DNA of 64,000 bases from the NCBI RefSeq assembly GCF_047556435.1, contig NZ_CP180210.1, forward strand, positions 4,216,001-4,280,000, read 5' to 3'. The first letter of the stretch is position 1. Each line of letters starts with the position of its first letter. Shown here piece after piece: positions 10,385-18,537 of the stretch. The translations under genes were made by a program, and so were the position numbers. The notes beneath the pieces are model-generated. The model did not search any database and had not been told where the DNA came from. It worked only from the letters and a program-made list of their open reading frames with translations. This stretch comes from Alteromonas sp047556435. GTDB taxonomy: Bacteria > Pseudomonadota > Gammaproteobacteria > Enterobacterales > Alteromonadaceae.

Positions 10385-11152
10385 GTGCGTATTCTCTTAT
10401 TATGTTTTGTGATGTCTGTTGGACTGCCCGTGTACGGGAGTCAGCGCTGTTTTGACGACCGGTTTTGTCTGACTACAAAGCAGGGGAACAACAACACAGA
10501 GTTACTGGTTGAAAACGTATCAGACCTTCCCGTTGTGCTTACTGTTTACGCTCCGCAGCTAATTGGCAAACCCCACATAACCGTCGACCTGAATGCCACG
10601 GAACAACACTCACTTGGCACTCTCCGCAGTCCACGCCGCTTCTGGCAGGACATGCAAGTTCGCTGGACACCAGGTGTATTGAATGCCAGTCATGATGACA
10701 ATGTCCGCTACATTCCCCCGTTGCAACCCCTCTCACAGTATCCGGTGATTCAGGGGTTCAACGGCAATTACAGTCACCAGGGCGCTTCCCGCTATGCGAT
10801 CGATTTTGATGCGCCTGAGGGGACACCCGTGCTGGCCGCCAGAGGCGGCATTGTTATCGACACCAAAGCCGATGGTAAGCGCGGTGGTCCGTCAAAATCG
10901 CTGGCAAAATATGCGAACTATGTGGCGATACTGCACGACGACGGCACTACCGGAGAGTATTACCACTTACGATACGCCGGCGTGACAGTATCCCGTGGGG
11001 ATACCATCGAAGCCGGCCAGCTTATCGGCTATACCGGTAACACCGGCTTTTCGTCGCAACCTCATTTGCACTTTGGGGTGTACATCGCAAAGCCGCATGG
11101 CCGGTATGACTCTGTTCCTGTCAGTTTCAATCCGCCAGTGACGATGCCCTGA
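10385..11152 (+). CDS. M23 family metallopeptidase, exported
   Basis: A 255-residue protein with a signal peptide (MRILLLCFVMSVGLPVYGS) and a C-terminal LytM/M23 domain: SHQGASRYAIDFDAP carries the first zinc ligands (His and Asp), and PHLHFGVY carries the HxH ligand pair. Such enzymes cut peptide bridges in peptidoglycan or related Gly-rich peptides in the periplasm. The N-terminal half (about 20-115) is a beta-rich region with an early cysteine pair and no recognised family. Translation starts at GTG preceded by a G-rich ribosome site. All zinc-binding residues are intact, so it is probably active. It stands alone between dsbD and aroQ. Confidence 0.85.
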   Translation: MRILLLCFVMSVGLPVYGSQRCFDDRFCLTTKQGNNNTELLVENVSDLPVVLTVYAPQLIGKPHITVDLNATEQHSLGTLRSPRRFWQDMQVRWTPGVLNASHDDNVRYIPPLQPLSQYPVIQGFNGNYSHQGASRYAIDFDAPEGTPVLAARGGIVIDTKADGKRGGPSKSLAKYANYVAILHDDGTTGEYYHLRYAGVTVSRGDTIEAGQLIGYTGNTGFSSQPHLHFGVYIAKPHGRYDSVPVSFNPPVTMP

Positions 11153-11226
11153 CTCACTGTGTTAGTGAAACCAGCCCCCATAGACACGTGAACTTTGCGG
11201 CGATATCCCCTGATTAGACCAGTATT

Positions 11227-11257
11227 TTGCTGCGAAATTTATATGTACGTCTATAAT
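11227..11257 (+). promoter_or_regulatory. Candidate sigma-70 promoter of aroQ-accB-accC
   Basis: A perfect TATAAT (11252-11257) lies 115 bases before aroQ. The best -35 is TTGCTG (11227-11232) with a 19-base spacer, or TGCGAA (11231-11236) with 15; neither spacing is ideal. The -10 box is the main support. Confidence 0.45.
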
Positions 11258-11371
11258 CACTCGTTAATTGATAACGATAAGGCAGTAACTGGCTTTTTTT
11301 CGTGCAACGTCAGCGTTTTTTTGTTGAAATGACGATTAACCTGATTTTTGTCGAAAGATAGCATCATTTTA

Positions 11372-11812
11372 ATGAATATTTTGTTACTTAACGGGCCTAA
11401 CCTTAATATGTTAGGACAGCGTGAACCGGATAAATACGGTCACCAGACACTACAGGACATCGTCGATGACTTAACGGCACAGGCAGACTCTGCCGGTGTC
11501 AGCTTGTCTCATTTTCAGTCAAATGCCGAGCATGCGCTTATTGACCGCATACATGATTCTCTTGGCAAGGTTGACGCCATCATCATCAACCCCGGTGCTT
11601 TTACTCATACCAGTATCGCACTGCGGGATGCGTTGTTGAGCGTCTCGATTCCTTTTGTCGAAGTGCATTTGTCCAATGTTCATGCCCGCGAGTCTTTTCG
11701 TCATCACTCTTATCTTTCAGATATAGCCGCTGGCGTCATCCTGGGATTAGGCCCTATAGGCTACTCTCTGGCACTGACGGCTGCCATCAACTTACAGACA
11801 ACGACAAAGTAA
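11372..11812 (+). CDS. aroQ: 3-dehydroquinate dehydratase, type II
   Basis: A 146-residue dodecameric enzyme that converts 3-dehydroquinate to 3-dehydroshikimate in the shikimate pathway. The NGPNLNMLGQREP start, the tyrosine of the flexible lid (DKYGH), SNAEHALIDRIH, NPGAFTHTSIALRDAL, VEVHLSNVHARE and the catalytic histidine region are all present. I start at ATG 11372 since the family begins with the I-L-L-L-NGPNL strand directly after Met; the upstream TTG at 11348 would add eight unrelated residues. It heads aroQ-accB-accC, an order shared with E. coli. Confidence 0.97.
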   Translation: MNILLLNGPNLNMLGQREPDKYGHQTLQDIVDDLTAQADSAGVSLSHFQSNAEHALIDRIHDSLGKVDAIIINPGAFTHTSIALRDALLSVSIPFVEVHLSNVHARESFRHHSYLSDIAAGVILGLGPIGYSLALTAAINLQTTTK

Positions 11813-11825
11813 TACGAGACCGATC

Positions 11826-12287
11826 ATGGATATCAGAAAAATTAAAAAACTCATCGAACTGGTTGAAGAATCCGGCATTGCCGAGCTGGAAATCACCGAA
11901 GGCGAAGAGTCTGTGCGCATTCACCGCGGCCCGTCTGGCGTCGCTGCTCCAATGAATTATAGCTTCGCTGCACCCGCTGCGCCTCAGGCGCCGCAAGCTC
12001 CGGCGTCTGCCCCTGCGGCTCCGGAAGTCCCGGCGGAACCCGCTGCACCCAGCGGTCACGTGGTAAAATCGCCGATGGTAGGTACCTTCTACCGTGCGTC
12101 CTCACCCACAGCGAAAGCCTTCGTTGAAGTAGGCCAGAGCGTTAAAGTTGGCGACACTTTATGTATTGTTGAAGCCATGAAAATGATGAATCAAATCGAA
12201 TCTGACAAAGCCGGAGTGGTAAAAGAAATTCTGGTAGAGAATCAGGATCCGGTAGAATTTGACCAACCAATGTTCATCATTGAGTAA
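11826..12287 (+). CDS. accB: Biotin carboxyl carrier protein of acetyl-CoA carboxylase
   Basis: A 153-residue BCCP. The N-terminal part DIRKIKKLIELVEESGI binds the carboxylase partner, a long Ala/Pro linker (about 50-78) follows, and the C-terminal biotinyl domain carries VEAMKMM with the biotinylated lysine at about residue 119. It carries CO2 from AccC to the AccA/AccD carboxyltransferase, the first committed step of fatty-acid synthesis. It lies 13 bases after aroQ and 14 before accC, a tight operon. Confidence 0.98.
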   Translation: MDIRKIKKLIELVEESGIAELEITEGEESVRIHRGPSGVAAPMNYSFAAPAAPQAPQAPASAPAAPEVPAEPAAPSGHVVKSPMVGTFYRASSPTAKAFVEVGQSVKVGDTLCIVEAMKMMNQIESDKAGVVKEILVENQDPVEFDQPMFIIE

Positions 12288-12301
12288 TCGGGCACATTAT
12301 C

Positions 12302-13645
12302 ATGTTAGATAAAGTACTCATTGCAAACCGTGGGGAAATTGCACTTCGCATTTTGCGTGCCTGTAAAGAACTTGGCATCAAAACCGTTGCTGTGCATTCC
12401 ACTGCGGATAAAAACCTCAAGCACGTTCTGTTAGCAGATGAATCCATATGTATTGGGAAAGCATCGGCAACAGAAAGTTACCTCAACATTCCACGCATCA
12501 TCGCGGCAGCAGAAGTGACTAATTCTATCGCCATCCATCCGGGTTATGGATTTCTGGCTGAAAATGCTGACTTTGCCGAAGCAGTTGAAAAAAGTGGCTT
12601 TATTTTCATCGGTCCGAAAGCAGAAACCATCAACCTTATGGGTGACAAGGTATCGGCAATCAACGCCATGAAAAAAGCTGGCGTGCCGTGTGTACCCGGC
12701 TCTGACGGCCCGCTGACTGATGATAACGAGCGTAATAAAGCCATCGCCAAGCGAATTGGCTATCCGATTATCGTAAAAGCCGCCGGTGGCGGTGGTGGGC
12801 GCGGAATGCGCGTAGTTCGCAACGAAGGAGAGCTGATCAAGTCTATTGAAACCACGCAGGCAGAAGCTGGCGCGGCGTTCGGTAACTCAACCGTGTACAT
12901 GGAAAAGTTTCTTGAAAACCCGCGCCACGTCGAAATTCAGGTACTGGCTGATGGTCAGGGTAACGCGATTCACTTAGGTGAGCGTGATTGCTCGATGCAG
13001 CGCCGTCACCAGAAGGTGGTAGAAGAAGCGCCTGCACCAGGCGTCTCTGAGCAGATGCGCAATAAGATTGGCGATCGTTGCCGTCGCGCCTGTATAGAGC
13101 TTGGTTATCGTGGTGCCGGAACGTTTGAGTTTTTGTACGAAAACGGCGAATTTTATTTCATCGAAATGAACACCCGGATCCAGGTAGAGCACCCGGTTTC
13201 TGAGATGATCACTGGCGTGGATCTGATCAAAGAACAGCTGCGTATTGCCGCCGGTCAGCCATTATCCATTGACCAGTCTCAGATTCAGATCCGTGGTCAC
13301 GCTATTGAGTGTCGTATCAATGCGGAAGACCCGGATACGTTCGTTCCGAGTCCGGGCAAAATTGATATGTTTCATTCGCCAGGCGGCCTCGGGGTACGCT
13401 GGGATTCGCATATCTATGCTGGCTACTCAGTGCCGCCTTATTATGACTCGATGATTGGTAAGCTGATCACTTACGGTGAAAGCCGTGATGAGGCCATCGC
13501 CAGAATGCGTCACGCACTGGATGAGCTGGTAATCGACGGGATCAAAACCAACATTCCGCTACAACGTCGAATTATGGCTGATGAAAACTTCTTTGCCGGT
13601 GGAACCAACATCCACTATCTGGAAAAGAAGTTGGGCATGGCCTGA
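12302..13645 (+). CDS. accC: Biotin carboxylase subunit of acetyl-CoA carboxylase
   Basis: A 447-residue ATP-grasp enzyme that carboxylates the biotin on AccB. The N-terminal LIANRGEIALRI, the ATP-binding glycine loop AAGGGGGRGM, RDCSMQRRHQKVVEEAPAP, the metal- and substrate-binding EMNTRIQVEHPVSE and GHAIECRINAED are intact. Length equals the family norm (about 449). A clear intrinsic terminator follows 7 bases later. Confidence 0.99.
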   Translation: MLDKVLIANRGEIALRILRACKELGIKTVAVHSTADKNLKHVLLADESICIGKASATESYLNIPRIIAAAEVTNSIAIHPGYGFLAENADFAEAVEKSGFIFIGPKAETINLMGDKVSAINAMKKAGVPCVPGSDGPLTDDNERNKAIAKRIGYPIIVKAAGGGGGRGMRVVRNEGELIKSIETTQAEAGAAFGNSTVYMEKFLENPRHVEIQVLADGQGNAIHLGERDCSMQRRHQKVVEEAPAPGVSEQMRNKIGDRCRRACIELGYRGAGTFEFLYENGEFYFIEMNTRIQVEHPVSEMITGVDLIKEQLRIAAGQPLSIDQSQIQIRGHAIECRINAEDPDTFVPSPGKIDMFHSPGGLGVRWDSHIYAGYSVPPYYDSMIGKLITYGESRDEAIARMRHALDELVIDGIKTNIPLQRRIMADENFFAGGTNIHYLEKKLGMA

Positions 13646-13652
13646 CATTGAC

Positions 13653-13681
13653 AAAAACAGGCGCTATCTGCGCCTGTTTTT
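13653..13681 (+). terminator. Intrinsic terminator of aroQ-accB-accC
   Basis: CAGGCGC, loop TATCT, GCGCCTG (13658-13676), then TTTTT. An A-run on the other side makes it usable from the minus strand as well, which would also serve the convergent chemoreceptor gene. Confidence 0.9.
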
Positions 13682-13863
13682 ATTTCTGCTGTTACCTAAC
13701 CTGCGGCAGCTCCCCGCGACTAACCAGGTGCGACAACACTTCACACCGGTTTACTCTGCGTCAACATGCATGAGCCAGCGCCAAGGGTGCCCCAAATCTG
13801 CGTCAAACCTGCTAAGTCCAAAGCGATACATCATCTACAAACACCACGACTACCACGATAACG

Positions 13864-15972
13864 CTATACACGAAGCCGATTAAGCTGCGTATTCATATCA
13901 TGGATGAGCGCGTTGATATGAGCGTTCACATCGTTCAGTACTTTGCCCAGTTTCGCCAGATCCTTACTATCATCACTAACCATAACAACACGTTTACTGA
14001 TATCGTCACTCACATGGCTTTGCTGCTCAGCGGCGGTTGCTACCTGACTGATACTGTCGCTGATACTGGCTAACCGCGCCAGTGTATCGCTGACATTATC
14101 GAAGCTCGTTTGTGTTTGCGAGACAGTATCTGCTACCGAGCTTTGCATCGCCTCCAGCGAGGTCACCGAGCGTTTAACGCGACGTTGTAGTTCTGTGATC
14201 AGTTGTGAGATTTCTTCAGTAGACGCCTGCGTTCTGGCCGCCAGATTGCGAACCTCATCAGCAACGACAGCAAATCCGCGCCCCTGCTCACCCGCTCTGG
14301 CGGCTTCTATCGCCGCATTCAGCGCCAGCAGGTTTGTTTGCTCCGCTATAGACTCGATAGTGGTGAGAATGCTGGTGATATCGTCGGTCTTGCTGGCAAC
14401 ATCATTTACTTCGCTGGCAGACTGGAGGATTTCACGGGATAGCCCGTTCACATGCTCTACATTTGAAGACAGCGCTTGCTGTGTGCCCTGAAGCATTGTG
14501 TTGCAGGACTGAGTGTCTGCAGCCGTCCCTGCCGCCAGTGATGCTACTTCAGTTGCGGTTGCCGACATTTGCGTGACGGCGGTAGCAATGTTGTCCAGTT
14601 CATGTTGCTGTTTACCCGTGCGACTCTCCAGTTGCGTTGCACTTGAAGTTAGCTGCCCTAACTCGCTGACCAGCGCCTGCGCGCTTTGCTTGGACACCCT
14701 TATCATTTCTGCCAGCTTCCGCATAAAAGCGTTCAATCCGTTTGCAAGGGTTATCAGTTCAGCGTGACGCTGTGCAGGCAGCGTTTGGGTAAGATCCCCC
14801 TCCTGCGACGCCAGAGTCGATACTGACGAGGAGACTTCAGAGATGGGTTGCGAAATGGACCGCGCGACCCACAGCGAAATACCAATAGCGATAATTATAA
14901 ACACTCCGGCCAGTAACAGAAGTGTGGTTAGCGCCTGTGCGTAACTGGATTCGGCCTCTTTCTCCATCGCCATAAGCGACGCCGTAGCAACTGACGTGGG
15001 TACGGCTACCACCATGGTCCAGCGTTCCTGCGTATTGGCTATGTCGAAGGCATAGGTTGCGCGCCAGTAATCCTCTCCCATCCGGGTATCCGCACTGCCT
15101 TGTAGTGCGGTACTCAGCGCTGGTGCTACCTCGTCAAGCGCCTTACCCAGGCCGTCAGGGTAAGCGCTTGATGCGGCAATCATATTGCGTTGACTCAATA
15201 AGGTAAGCTCAGCCTCACCGTTAAACAACGTTTTACTGTAGTCCGATACCCACCGCTGTAAAACCGGCAAATTGATATCAATGCCCACCACGCCCCGGAA
15301 CTGACCATTTTTCAAAACAGGCGCGGTCAGCGTCGTCATCAGCGCTTCGTTACCTTCTTCAATTTCATAAAGATAAGGGTCAAGCACACAGGCTCGCCGC
15401 AGATCTTTGCTGCACAGGTACCATTCTGCCTCTCTTACCTCATTCTCATCTCGGGTATCCAGATACTTTTCCTGTGGATCGTCTACCGGATACAGCACAG
15501 CCCGTCCGCCTTCTTTTACATAGTAAACTTCCAGACTGCCTATAGGCGTGCTGTGCTCACCGGCGTTACGGTATTCGGCATCACGACCGTCATAGGCATT
15601 ATTTTCAAACTGCGCATACAATGCACTGGCGGCGTCAACTGACAATAATGTCGAGGCAACCATTTGCTGCACATCGTCCCTGGACAGGCTTGTTGAGGGA
15701 GTGGCGGTATCTGAGTAGATGGACGCGAGCGCCTGGACCGGAGTAAAACTGGCATTTAATAGTGAAGATGCTTGCTGCGCCGCGCGTTGTGCACTTTGTT
15801 GCATAGACTTAAGAATCTGATTTTCAAGTTCACTTTCAATACTAGTGAGCTGCCGACTTGAAAGCTTGTTCAGACTAAAAAGTGCGATACTGCCCAGCAC
15901 GATAGCGCAAACGCTGACCAGCGTAATCATGATGATCAGTAGCTTCGTTTTGATTGAACCATGATTACCCAT
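13864..15972 (-). CDS. Methyl-accepting chemotaxis protein with dCache-type sensor
   Basis: A 702-residue chemoreceptor. Membrane helix at about 10-32, a large periplasmic region of about 300 residues resembling the double-Cache fold (EWYLCSKD, then the VVGIDINL strand near the middle), a second membrane helix at about 345-365, HAMP, and a signalling domain with the conserved tip at about 542-575. dCache domains in bacteria commonly bind amino acids, amines or organic acids; the ligand here cannot be read with confidence. I start at ATG 15972, with GGAG 7 bases upstream; an ATG at 15999 would add nine residues but has no ribosome site. Convergent with accC; no other chemotaxis genes nearby. 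Confidence 0.92.
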   Translation of the reverse strand: MGNHGSIKTKLLIIMITLVSVCAIVLGSIALFSLNKLSSRQLTSIESELENQILKSMQQSAQRAAQQASSLLNASFTPVQALASIYSDTATPSTSLSRDDVQQMVASTLLSVDAASALYAQFENNAYDGRDAEYRNAGEHSTPIGSLEVYYVKEGGRAVLYPVDDPQEKYLDTRDENEVREAEWYLCSKDLRRACVLDPYLYEIEEGNEALMTTLTAPVLKNGQFRGVVGIDINLPVLQRWVSDYSKTLFNGEAELTLLSQRNMIAASSAYPDGLGKALDEVAPALSTALQGSADTRMGEDYWRATYAFDIANTQERWTMVVAVPTSVATASLMAMEKEAESSYAQALTTLLLLAGVFIIIAIGISLWVARSISQPISEVSSSVSTLASQEGDLTQTLPAQRHAELITLANGLNAFMRKLAEMIRVSKQSAQALVSELGQLTSSATQLESRTGKQQHELDNIATAVTQMSATATEVASLAAGTAADTQSCNTMLQGTQQALSSNVEHVNGLSREILQSASEVNDVASKTDDITSILTTIESIAEQTNLLALNAAIEAARAGEQGRGFAVVADEVRNLAARTQASTEEISQLITELQRRVKRSVTSLEAMQSSVADTVSQTQTSFDNVSDTLARLASISDSISQVATAAEQQSHVSDDISKRVVMVSDDSKDLAKLGKVLNDVNAHINALIHDMNTQLNRLRV

Positions 15973-16107
15973 CGGGCGACTCCACAAGCTGCGAAACATA
16001 AGGGGTTACTGTTAATCTTAATCCGGTTTCCCTACTCCGCCACTTTATTTCTCTGCGCCTGCATGCTGGTATTTAAAAATCCGATTAAAACAATCAATTT
16101 TATTAAA

Positions 16108-16136
16108 TTTTGCAAATGACAATCGTGGGATAATAT
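16108..16136 (+). promoter_or_regulatory. Candidate promoter of the small RNA or leader at 16143-16258
   Basis: TTTTGC (16108-16113) and TAATAT (16131-16136) are separated by 17 bases; TTGCAA (16110-16115) with 15 is an alternative. The region is A+T-rich and no coding sequence starts just after it. Confidence 0.45.
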
Positions 16137-16142
16137 TCATGT

Positions 16143-16258
16143 TGTGAAAGGCGAAATACTTCTTTTCACGTTCTCATGTGATTTAAACCTCTCTGGTTTA
16201 TACCCTCCGGGATTAGTACCCCACTTCCTTGCCGGCACGCTTGATGCCGGCTTTTTTT
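16143..16258 (+). ncRNA. Candidate small RNA (or attenuating leader) ending in an intrinsic terminator
   Basis: About 115 bases with three hairpins in a row and a promoter-like element before it. Hairpin 1: GTGAAA (16144-16149) with TTTCAC (16164-16169). Hairpin 2: TAAACC (16184-16189) with GGTTTA (16195-16200). Hairpin 3: GCCGGCA (16231-16237), loop CGCTTGA, TGCCGGC (16245-16251), then TTTTTTT. Single-stranded parts are rich in C and T (CCTCTCT, CCCTCC, ACTTCCTT), which could pair with ribosome-binding sites. It stops 68 bases before the next gene (16327), so it could instead be that gene's leader. No known RNA family was recognised. Confidence 0.5.
16231..16258 (+). terminator. Intrinsic terminator upstream of the outer-membrane-type gene
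   Basis: A 7-bp stem GCCGGCA/TGCCGGC with a 7-base loop followed by seven T. It points right, and no protein gene ends before it on this strand within 2.5 kb, which is why a short non-coding transcript is proposed. Confidence 0.85.
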
Positions 16259-16326
16259 ATCTCAATTCGGCTTTCTGTCACAAACCTCCGTATAATAGAC
16301 AAATCCTAAATTTTTCAGGGACGTAA

Positions 16327-17280
16327 ATGACTATGAATCGCTTTCTCACCGCAATGCTGTTGTGTATTAATCCGGTGGTGGCGTTAGCTCAGAATAGCGA
16401 CGACGATACTGCTGCAGGGTATTCTCACAGGCTGGATTTACAGGCTCGCTTTGATGACCGTTCTGACCGCGATCATCGTAATCAATATCGCATCCGGTAT
16501 TACCCGCAATGGACATTCGATGATGCCGGCGCCTGGAGTGTGAACAGTTTTGTGGTGACTGGCGACGATTTCGGTTCCAGCCACAATACCATTGGTGATG
16601 GTAGTAGTCAGAAGATTTATGTCCGGCGGGCGTATGTTCGCCATACGTCCTCATGGGGAAAAACGGAGGTCGGGATCGTACCTACCTATAAAGGCAGGGT
16701 GTCTTCCTCAGGCCTTTCAAAAGACGGCTGGATTGCCGGTATCCGTCAGGTAGTCAAGCTGGACAGCGACAGCCTGCTGGATATTGTTGTGGGCGAGCTG
16801 GATGATACCGATCCGGCAAATGCGCTGGAGTTACCTGAAGAAGCCAACTACATCGAATTGGAATACACTACAAAAATCAATGACTTTCATAGTTACGAAC
16901 TTAGCCTGGAAAGAATGACTGGCGGAAACTTTTTGCGTGGCGAATATCGCTATAAAACCGAGTCAGACCATACTGTGTTTTTTGAGCTCATTCGACGCCT
17001 GGACGAGCCAGATTCCAAAACCGTTACCGGTCTTACCGGAGACATCGTCATTGGCGATACACCACTTTCCTATTTTGCCCACTACTCTTATGTTAGTGAA
17101 GGCATCGGTCCACGGGCAGAACTGACAGAAGACTTTCTGGGTACCGGCCACGGCTTTTCTGCAGAAATCAGCGGCAGTATCAACGCGGTGGACGACATGG
17201 AGTGGTTTGTCAGATTTGATGTTGTAGACAGTACAACCCGCTTACTTAGCGGCATCGCGTTGTCACTCGATAAGAATTAA
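16327..17280 (+). CDS. Exported protein, probably an outer-membrane beta-barrel; function unknown
   Basis: A 317-residue protein with a signal peptide (about 1-21, cut after VALAQ). The rest alternates short amphipathic strands with acidic turns: HRLDLQARFDDR, YRIRYYPQWTF, IYVRRAYVRHTSSWGKTEVGIVP, YIELEYTTKI, YELSLERMTG. The pattern suits a 12- to 14-stranded outer-membrane barrel such as a small porin, but the last residue is not the usual aromatic. AGGGA lies 5 bases before the ATG. A candidate small RNA or leader with terminator lies just upstream, so expression may be controlled there. I do not recognise a named family. Confidence 0.7.
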   Translation: MTMNRFLTAMLLCINPVVALAQNSDDDTAAGYSHRLDLQARFDDRSDRDHRNQYRIRYYPQWTFDDAGAWSVNSFVVTGDDFGSSHNTIGDGSSQKIYVRRAYVRHTSSWGKTEVGIVPTYKGRVSSSGLSKDGWIAGIRQVVKLDSDSLLDIVVGELDDTDPANALELPEEANYIELEYTTKINDFHSYELSLERMTGGNFLRGEYRYKTESDHTVFFELIRRLDEPDSKTVTGLTGDIVIGDTPLSYFAHYSYVSEGIGPRAELTEDFLGTGHGFSAEISGSINAVDDMEWFVRFDVVDSTTRLLSGIALSLDKN

Positions 17281-17617
17281 CCAAACGTTGCGCGCATCGA
17301 CAATATAACGTCAAATAAGGTAATCATGGTCTGACTACCAATTCGCTTCGTAGCGGTATAAAAAAGGCCCACCGATAAGGTGGGCCAAACAGCAAGAACG
17401 CGTACACACTTTTAACAGTGCATAGTAAATTACGCTGATGCACTTGCCTCAGTTCATGAGGTTATGGTTACGTTTTTGTAATCTGGCTGATATCAACGCG
17501 GTCATCCTTTATCATTATTATTGCAGTATTATGCGATTTAAGAACAACCATAGAGTAATCCGGTTTGATGGTTGGATCATCTTGTCGAAACGATATTTAG
17601 CAGAGTGAGGAGGAGCT
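17281..17617. other. Intergenic stretch with a left-pointing terminator
   Basis: No protein gene seen. A strong hairpin at 17366-17386 has its T-run on the minus strand, though no minus-strand protein gene lies to its right before 18194 and the + strand gene at 17618 lies between. The upstream region of that gene (17480-17600) is A+T-rich and contains TAT-rich promoter-like elements, none convincing. Confidence 0.5.
17360..17386 (-). terminator. Orphan intrinsic terminator on the minus strand
   Basis: Read on the minus strand: GGCCCACC, loop TTATC, GGTGGGCC, then TTTTTT. An 8-bp GC-rich stem. On the plus strand no T-run follows, so it does not serve the gene ending at 17280. It implies a left-going transcript starting somewhere in 17390-17617 or antisense to the next gene. 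Confidence 0.75.
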
Positions 17618-18067
17618 ATGCAATCGCGGGAGCAGCTACTGTCCCGTCATCTACCTATTTCGCGGCTTTCCATTGACGTGTTGCTTGCCCTGAGGCTGTA
17701 TTACGATAGTGCGGAGGAGGGCGTGAGTCTGGACAAAGATATCGCTGAACTCAGTGAATTTCCGGAGCGATTGTCAGGAAGCTATCGTGCGGAGTGGGAA
17801 AGTGTGGTTAAACGCGAAGTTGCCAGACAACTTCTTCACGAAGACACCCGGCCGGTCAGTGATCTGATTGAAATTATCATGGCAGAGCTTGAGTCACTGT
17901 ATCACCATGACAGACGGTTTTTACATTTACTTGGCATCGTAAAACAAGCAGAAGCGATAGAAAAAACTGACAATGCGCGAGTATTCCCCACCCCTTTGCG
18001 ACGACAATTAATGGCGCTGCTGTTGCCTGCAATCACCCTGCCGCCAAAGCCAGTGAAATCTCGTTAG
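17618..18067 (+). CDS. Hypothetical cytoplasmic protein
   Basis: A 149-residue protein with a strong ribosome site (GAGGAGG) 6 bases before the ATG. It is predicted mostly alpha-helical and contains no signal peptide or membrane segment. The middle is acidic (SAEEGVSLDKDIAELSEF) and is followed by basic and helical stretches; the C-terminus is Pro/Lys-rich. I do not recognise a family. The strong ribosome site and normal codon use support it as a real gene. It stands alone between the outer-membrane-type gene and the convergent DUF2805 gene. Confidence 0.65.
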   Translation: MQSREQLLSRHLPISRLSIDVLLALRLYYDSAEEGVSLDKDIAELSEFPERLSGSYRAEWESVVKREVARQLLHEDTRPVSDLIEIIMAELESLYHHDRRFLHLLGIVKQAEAIEKTDNARVFPTPLRRQLMALLLPAITLPPKPVKSR

Positions 18068-18193
18068 CTTGATGTCGACAGCGGGTGGCGTCGTCAATAA
18101 TGCTGGCGTCGTTTATTATTGAATAGGTCATTCGCGAAAGAAGTCGAAACGAACGGACACTCTTGCCATTGGGTTGAGAATGCCACACTAAGC

Positions 18194-18478
18194 CTACTTA
18201 TTCGCCCCCTGTGGCTTATACTGGGACACGCAGTATCCTCGTGTAACACCTTTTGGACGCAGTGCCTGGTGCTTGGTACTGCGTCCATTTACCCGTGCCC
18301 CCCAATTTCGAAATGCCTGCGGTTTTAACGTAGAGCGCATCAGCGCTATGACCTGCTTCTCAGATAACCCGAAAAGCGTTTCAATGGCTTCAAACGGTGT
18401 TCGGTCTTCCCACGCCATTTCAATAACTCGTGATGTTTCGTGTTCTTCCAGGTTATTTGCTACGGCTTTTTTACTCAT
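18194..18478 (-). CDS. DUF2805 / TIGR03643 family protein
   Basis: A 94-residue basic protein. The core SRVIEMAWEDRTPFEAIE with LFGLSEKQVIALMR looks like a helix-turn-helix, and SFRNWG-type KPQAFRNWGARVNGR is the family's conserved second half. Function is not established; the HTH-like shape suggests nucleic-acid binding. It lies 59 bases downstream of the nuclease fusion gene in the same orientation, so the two may be co-transcribed. Confidence 0.8.
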   Translation of the reverse strand: MSKKAVANNLEEHETSRVIEMAWEDRTPFEAIETLFGLSEKQVIALMRSTLKPQAFRNWGARVNGRSTKHQALRPKGVTRGYCVSQYKPQGANK

Positions 18479-18537
18479 TGTTCAGGCTACATCAGAAAGG
18501 CTGCGTGATTACCTATACGCAGGCTCTGAAAAGTGGT

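Noticed and set aside
16019..16047. Sigma-28 promoter for the dCache chemoreceptor
   Set aside because: TAAAG is present on the minus strand at 16047 but the -10 part (CCGGATTAA) and its spacing fit poorly; not strong enough to list as a feature.
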